Shown piece by piece: positions 59,947-64,000 of a DNA stretch of 64,000 nt. The notes under the pieces are model-generated. The model was given only the letters and a program-made list of their open reading frames with translations. It was not told where the DNA came from and ran no database searches. Source of the stretch: Dorea sp. 5-2 (GTDB lineage: Bacteria; Bacillota; Clostridia; Lachnospirales; Lachnospiraceae); assembly GCF_000403455.2 (NCBI RefSeq), contig NZ_KE159717.1, forward strand, positions 141,127 to 205,126. The letters run 5' to 3'. The first letter of the stretch is position 1. Each line of letters opens with the position of its first letter. The position numbers and the translations under genes were made by a program.

Positions 59947-60606
59947 ATGGAAAAATATGTGTCTGTGCTCAAAGAGACACAGCTGTTCGCTGGTGTAAGG
60001 ACAGACGAAGTCAATACAATACTCGGATGTCTCCAGGCAAAATCCCGTATTTATAAAAAAGGGGAATATATTTTCAGGCAGGGGGAACACCTGACCCATA
60101 TTACGGTTTTGGTAAAAGGGAAGCTGCACATCCAGCGGGATGACTATTGGGGAAACCGGAGCATTGTCAATGTCATCCATGTCGGTGAAATGTTCGGAGA
60201 AGCCTATGTCTCCCCCGGAAGCGGACCGATTCTGAATGATGTTATTGCTGTGGACGACAGCACCGTCATATTCTTTGACGTACGAAAAATGCTGAACGTC
60301 TGCTCATCAGCCTGCCGTTTCCATTCAATCGTACTGCAGAATCTTTTTTTTGCAATATCTGATAAGAACAGGAAACTCGTACAGAAGCTTGGACATATAT
60401 CAAAGCGTACCACACGGGAAAAATTGATTTCTTATCTGTCCGAAGAGGCAAAAAAACAGAACAGTAGTTCCATTACCATTCCCTTCAACCGACAGCAGCT
60501 TGCGGATTTTCTTTCCGTAGACCGCAGCGCTATGTCCAATGAGCTGTGCAGGATGCGGAATGAAGGACTTCTGACCTTTGAGAAAAATCAATTTACTCTG
60601 CTGTAG
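59947..60606 (+). CDS. Crp/Fnr family regulator
   Basis: Regulator of 219 residues: N-terminal cyclic-nucleotide-binding beta barrel (KKGEYIFRQGEHLTHITVLVKGKLHI), long dimer helix, and a C-terminal winged helix (FNRQQLADFLSVDRSAMSNELCRMRNEGLL). No N-terminal Cys cluster for Fe-S, so it is not a classical oxygen-sensing Fnr. AGAGGA precedes the ATG. Divergent from the ferredoxin gene with a TTGTA..TACAA site between; probably activates it. Confidence 0.87.
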   Translation: MEKYVSVLKETQLFAGVRTDEVNTILGCLQAKSRIYKKGEYIFRQGEHLTHITVLVKGKLHIQRDDYWGNRSIVNVIHVGEMFGEAYVSPGSGPILNDVIAVDDSTVIFFDVRKMLNVCSSACRFHSIVLQNLFFAISDKNRKLVQKLGHISKRTTREKLISYLSEEAKKQNSSSITIPFNRQQLADFLSVDRSAMSNELCRMRNEGLLTFEKNQFTLL

Positions 60607-60640
60607 ATTCATATTTGTAAAACTGAAAAGAGATACAAAA

Positions 60641-60680
60641 AGGCAGGACACCTTCCTTTTTACGGGAACATATCCTGCCT
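60641..60680. terminator. Bidirectional terminator
   Basis: AGGCAGGA (60641-60648) pairs with TCCTGCCT (60673-60680) between the convergent Crp/Fnr and toxin genes. Confidence 0.65.
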
Positions 60681-60713
60681 CATGTTTCATATTTCCTTTT
60701 TTGATTTTATCAT

Positions 60714-61028
60714 TTAACCTTTTAATCGGTTTTCAATATCTGATGCACTATATAATACATCTGTTACAATCACTTTATCTCCCTGGATTATAAAAAAGAC
60801 AGAATAATTGTCTATCAACAATCTTCTCATCTCTTTGCTTCGTTCCGGTTCTGATTCCATAATACAGATTCTCTCAGCCATAGTATCCAATGTCAAAATA
60901 GCGTCTGCAATCCGGTTATACTGATCCATTGCATTTTCCGGTGCCTGAAGGACATAAGCAATGTGATTGTATAATTGATCCATATCAGCCAATGCTTCAT
61001 TTGTAATCTCAACCGTATACTGTTTCAT
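60714..61028 (-). CDS. RelE/ParE family toxin
   Basis: Toxin of about 104 residues of the RelE/ParE superfamily: YTVEITNEALADMDQLYNHIAY at the start (first helix), MAERICIMESEPERSKEMRRLLIDNYSVFFIIQGDKVIVTDVLY with the conserved Arg and the final strands. Depending on subgroup it cleaves mRNA at the ribosome or inhibits gyrase; cannot be told here. ATG at 61028 is one base after the antitoxin stop, so the pair is coupled. Confidence 0.85.
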   Translation of the reverse strand: MKQYTVEITNEALADMDQLYNHIAYVLQAPENAMDQYNRIADAILTLDTMAERICIMESEPERSKEMRRLLIDNYSVFFIIQGDKVIVTDVLYSASDIENRLKG

Positions 61029-61029
61029 A

Positions 61030-61332
61030 TCAATGAGTCTCCCTAAATTTTGCGAACGCTTCCGCTGCATTTTGCACTCTACCTGCTGCTATATCATTGT
61101 AGCCTTTTTCCAATTTTTGATGGATTTCTTCCGTTGTCATGGCATCTGCATGAATCGGTACTGGTGCTTTTGGTAAAGAAACAGAAAAAGGAATTCCACC
61201 TGTAAGAGAAATTTGATTCAAATATATATCAATTGCTGTTGACATGGGAACACCTAACTGAGACAATACTTTTTCTGCCCGTTCTTTAACAGTTGGATTT
61301 ACTCTTAAGTTCAATGTTGCTGTTTTTTCCAT
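61030..61332 (-). CDS. RelB/DinJ family antitoxin
   Basis: Antitoxin of 100 residues: ribbon-helix-helix N-terminus (TATLNLRVNPTVKERAEKVLSQLGVPMSTAIDIYLNQI pattern, characteristic RelB/DinJ) for DNA binding and dimerisation, and a flexible C-terminal half (HQKLEKGYNDIAAGRVQNAAEAF) that would wrap the toxin. AAGGCGG precedes the ATG at 61332. Cognate toxin immediately downstream. The IS110-type element begins close upstream of its promoter. Confidence 0.86.
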   Translation of the reverse strand: MEKTATLNLRVNPTVKERAEKVLSQLGVPMSTAIDIYLNQISLTGGIPFSVSLPKAPVPIHADAMTTEEIHQKLEKGYNDIAAGRVQNAAEAFAKFRETH

Positions 61333-61513
61333 AATTATAATCCGCCTTTCTGCGAAAGGCACCGATGGGGTTATGAAACCCGTTTAGCCACTTTCGCTTT
61401 CTATTTTATTTTCCTTCTGGTATTATCTTCTTAATAAGACTGACACACTACAGAACACGTGGAGGTGAGTGGCGGGGCTGTATAGCGGCGACCTCGCATA
61501 ATTATATGTTGTC

Positions 61514-61602
61514 GGTCATCCGTTAAGGCATCAATGAATGGCGCATTCCAGTAGCCCGTAAACTTATCTCTTCCTAAGTCGACTCGATTTTGCCGGATGA
61601 CC
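61514..61602 (+). ncRNA. Candidate IS110 bridge (seek) RNA region
   Basis: GGTCATCCG (61514-61522) pairs perfectly with CGGATGACC (61594-61602), enclosing about 70 bases with further short stems, directly before the transposase gene. IS110-family elements encode a guide RNA in the non-coding end; this is the obvious candidate. Exact ends and loops are not determined. Confidence 0.5.
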
Positions 61603-61647
61603 AGTCCCTGTCAGTTTTATTCCTACAAATATCAGGAGGTTATTTTA

Positions 61648-62910
61648 TTGGCTTTTAAAATTTTTCGTTTCAACTGCTGTGGACTTGATGTCCACAAAAC
61701 TTGGATCTATGCCTGTATCGGTATCACAGATTCGAATGGCAGAACTGATTACAAGCAGGCTCGTTTCTCTTCTTTTTCCAAAGGATTGAAGGAACTGTGT
61801 GATTGGCTTGCAAAGTACAATTGTTCTGAAGTTTGCATGGAATCGACAGGCAAATACTGGATCCCTGTATTCAATGTTTTGGAAAAAGCGGATATTTCTG
61901 TTATCCTCGCTCATCCCAAATATACAAAACCTCAAAAAGGAAATAAGACTGACCGAAAGGACGCAAAATGGATCTGCAACTTATTCATGTGTGAAATGAT
62001 TAAGCCTTCCTTTATCCCGCCTGCCGACATCCGTCATTTAAGAGATCTGGTTAGATACCGTTTCAAACTCACCTGTATGATTACCGGTGAAAAGAACCGT
62101 GCACAAAATTGTCTTACCGTATCAAACCTTAAACTGGACGATGTCTTCAGTGATGTGTTTGGAAAATCTTCTCGTTCCATTACGGAATATATGCTCGCTC
62201 ATCCCGGGGAAATTTTTGATGTAGCGCCTTTCGTAGATGGCCGCTGTAAAACACCTGTCGAAGAAATCCAGGCTGCTGTTGATGGAGCTATTTCTCCCGA
62301 ACAGGCCGTAAAGCTTCGCCAGTGTCTCAGCCATATCGATGAATTAGAAAAGCATCTTAAAGAAATAGAACGGGAGATCCTTCGTCTCTCTGATAAATAT
62401 GAAGCTGCTCTTGATCTAATTCGTACAGTTCCAGGATTTGGTAAACGTCCCATGACTGCCATACAAATCCTTTCCGAAATCGGCGGTGATATGTCTGTCT
62501 TCCCCACAGCTAAGCACCTCGTTTCATGGGCAGGATGTTGTCCCCGCAATGACCAAAGCAACAAAAAAATCAAATCGACTCGAATTTCCCGTGCTGGTAA
62601 TTATATTAAACCAATACTGGTACAAATTGCAAATGGTTTATTGCGTTCTAAGAAACATCCTGAAATAACTGACCGCTACAAGCGTATTAAATCGCACCGC
62701 GGACACAAGAAAGCCATTATTGCAATCTGTCGTATGCTCCTGACCGCTATCTGGCACATACTTTCAGATTTAAAGCCATATACACCTGAAGGCTATCTTG
62801 AGCCGCGACCTGTGAAAGAATCAAAAGTTCTGACGAAATCACAGGCTCTTCATTTATTGAAGCAGCGTGGTTATATCATCAAAGATGATGCAGAACCTGC
62901 CCTGAATTAG
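61648..62910 (+). CDS. IS110-family transposase
   Basis: Recombinase of 420 residues. N-terminal RuvC-like DEDD domain: CGLDVHKTWIYACIG (first Asp), CMESTGKYWIPVF (Glu) and KGNKTDRKDAKWI (Asp-Asp). C-terminal Transposase_20 domain: VPGFGKRPMTAIQILSEIGGD and WAGCCPRNDQSNKK with the catalytic-Ser region. AGGAGG 8 bases before the TTG at 61648 makes that the likely start; upstream frame extends into the RNA region. Appears intact. Confidence 0.9.
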   Translation: MAFKIFRFNCCGLDVHKTWIYACIGITDSNGRTDYKQARFSSFSKGLKELCDWLAKYNCSEVCMESTGKYWIPVFNVLEKADISVILAHPKYTKPQKGNKTDRKDAKWICNLFMCEMIKPSFIPPADIRHLRDLVRYRFKLTCMITGEKNRAQNCLTVSNLKLDDVFSDVFGKSSRSITEYMLAHPGEIFDVAPFVDGRCKTPVEEIQAAVDGAISPEQAVKLRQCLSHIDELEKHLKEIEREILRLSDKYEAALDLIRTVPGFGKRPMTAIQILSEIGGDMSVFPTAKHLVSWAGCCPRNDQSNKKIKSTRISRAGNYIKPILVQIANGLLRSKKHPEITDRYKRIKSHRGHKKAIIAICRMLLTAIWHILSDLKPYTPEGYLEPRPVKESKVLTKSQALHLLKQRGYIIKDDAEPALN

Positions 62911-63212
62911 GTAATGTGTGTCTATATTCCTTTTTTGAAGCCACCACCGAAGGGATGGCTTTGTCGTTATGCCCTTTACTTTCTCTCTACCCACTACTTA
63001 TTTGTTTCAAACTTACACCTCCTAGTTTTTTATATTGTAACGCTTTTGTCGTTACAATTCAAGCGCTAATTTCTTCCATAATATCAGACATACACTAGCG
63101 AAAAAACCCCCAATATCCTGAAAAGTCACACTATATAATGTCAGAAAGCTTCCATAAATCATAGAAACGATAGCTTCACATGTCAAATGCAAGTTGACTT
63201 CACGTCTATTAT
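62911..63212. other. Intergenic region with hairpin
   Basis: About 300 bases without a gene. AGCCA..TGGCT (62940-62956) and TTGTAACG/CGTTACAA (about 63035-63058) can form hairpins. The first may terminate the transposase transcript; the right end of the IS110 element should lie here. Confidence 0.4.
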
Positions 63213-64000
63213 CTAAAAAACTGCTGCAACGCTTATAATGATGCCTATTACAATAGCGTGTCTCTTCCAGGTCAGCCGAAGATATCCTGCAAATTCACGG
63301 AGCAATGCATTCAGTGTAAAATACCATTTCGTCTTTGCACCAAACCCTACGCATTTTATTCCTTGCTGCTTCGCCAGGATTAAAGCTCTAAAGACATGAT
63401 AAGCAGTTGTAACAATAACAATTTTCGCATTCTCGTTGTCTATCAACTCCTTTGAAAACATCAGGTTTTCCTCAGTTGATACCGATTTTTGCTCCATTAT
63501 GATCTTTTCAGCATCCACTCCCTGATCGACAGCATATGCCGCCATAGCGGCGCTTTCCGAAATGTCTTCGCCTGGCCCCTGCCCTCCGGACATAATCAGT
63601 ACCGCATTCTGGTTGCAGCGCAAAAGCTCTATTCCTCTATGAATCCGGGCCGCAAGCAGCGGCGTAACCTTAGTCCCAATAATCCCGGAGCCCAGTACAA
63701 TAATATAGTCCGCATTCCTCTTTTTTCTCAGATGAATAAGATTAAGAACCGCAGATAGTGAATACATCGCCATCAGTGACAATACATATACAGCAGAAAA
63801 ACTAATCGTTACATAAAGTATTGTACTGAATCTGCCCTTTTCCAGACTCCCAATCACTGGCCAGACTGCAAGATATCCAAACAGCAGGATTGAAAATAGC
63901 ATAGATAATAAATTAGAAGGCTTCATTCCCTCATGCCGGATAATTTTTATTCCTTCTATAAAAAACGTAACAATCAAAACTGCCGGAAATGCGATTACGC
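63213..64000 (-). CDS. YdcF-family (DUF218) membrane protein, 5' end outside window
   Basis: Membrane protein of the YdcF/SanA/ElyC type. The visible 262 residues include several N-terminal transmembrane helices and the DUF218 domain: ADYIIVLGSGIIG, LIMSGGQGPGEDISESAAMAAYA, EQKSVSTEENLMFSKELID and IVTTAYHVFRALILAKQQGI. The frame stays open to the window edge, so the start is beyond it; a TTG at 63977 is not a convincing start. Members act on cell-envelope precursors or bind small ligands; the exact role is unknown. Confidence 0.85.
   Translation of the reverse strand, partial: VIAFPAVLIVTFFIEGIKIIRHEGMKPSNLLSMLFSILLFGYLAVWPVIGSLEKGRFSTILYVTISFSAVYVLSLMAMYSLSAVLNLIHLRKKRNADYIIVLGSGIIGTKVTPLLAARIHRGIELLRCNQNAVLIMSGGQGPGEDISESAAMAAYAVDQGVDAEKIIMEQKSVSTEENLMFSKELIDNENAKIVIVTTAYHVFRALILAKQQGIKCVGFGAKTKWYFTLNALLREFAGYLRLTWKRHAIVIGIIISVAAVF

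Larger units (their letters stand above)
61440..62910 (+). mobile_element. IS110-type insertion sequence, ends not determined
   Basis: A DEDD transposase gene preceded by about 200 bases of structured non-coding DNA. IS110 elements lack clear terminal inverted repeats, so ends cannot be set from one copy; the left end is probably between 61370 and 61500, the right end a little beyond 62910. Confidence 0.75.

Noticed and set aside
1..64000. CRISPR arrays, tRNA or rRNA genes
   Set aside because: No regularly spaced repeats with unique spacers and no tRNA- or rRNA-like sequence were recognised by eye.

Overview
The window reads as a chromosomal accessory region of a gut Firmicute, most likely a Lachnospiraceae (Blautia/Ruminococcus/Mediterraneibacter-like). 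This is inferred from strong AGGAGG ribosome sites, low to moderate GC, a Tn916-type integrase with a MobA/MobL relaxase, IS1595-, IS1634- and IS110-type elements, BlaI/BlaR1 genes and several protein families typical of that group. No tRNA, rRNA or CRISPR array was recognised.

Layout. 1-3.9 kb: minus-strand housekeeping and detoxification genes (inositol monophosphatase, alpha/beta hydrolase, metallo-beta-lactamase fold, GNAT, DUF3795) and a broken DUF4143 ATPase. 4.0-10.5 kb: a compact integrative mobilizable element with near-identical att cores, TnpV, a TetR/CPBP-protease cargo, a Cys-rich KTR protein, relaxase, candidate oriT, excisionase, repressor and integrase. 10.5-22.8 kb: a long, almost wholly minus-strand island of small single-function genes (many GNATs, methyltransferase, nucleotidyltransferase, VOC protein, nucleoside phosphorylase, PhnP-like hydrolase). 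Many are broken by internal deletions, frameshifts or nonsense codons. 22.8-35.9 kb: three ABC export modules with XRE, MerR and TetR regulators, a TipAS-type MerR, an IS1595 copy, and an SRPBCC/MarR pair. 36-43.5 kb: a second GNAT island that is an old paralogous copy of 12.5-16 kb, each copy having lost different genes.

43.7-58.9 kb is the most interesting part. Five paralogous exported proteins, several with lipoboxes, flank a BlaI/BlaR1 repressor-sensor pair. BlaR1 keeps both the zinc-protease motif and a class D-like penicillin-binding sensor (STYK, SVN, KTG). The same operator-like motif (TNACAnnnGTARGATTT) lies in front of blaI, in front of one paralog and, twice, in front of the three-paralog operon, in most cases overlapping the -10 box. 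This suggests a beta-lactam or cell-wall-stress regulon whose output is an uncharacterised family of envelope proteins rather than a beta-lactamase. One paralog is doubly inactivated, by a stop codon in a perfect hairpin and by an IS1634-type insertion. An AbiE remnant and a TetR-ilvBN unit with its own shared operator lie inside this stretch.

59-64 kb: a ferredoxin protein divergent from a Crp/Fnr regulator, a RelB/ParE-like toxin-antitoxin pair, an IS110-type transposase preceded by a structured non-coding region (bridge RNA candidate), and a YdcF-family membrane protein running off the window.

Five copies of a 29-bp repeat, two TTTTTGCA-like octamers exactly 21 bp apart around a GAGG-rich centre, are scattered between genes across the whole window.
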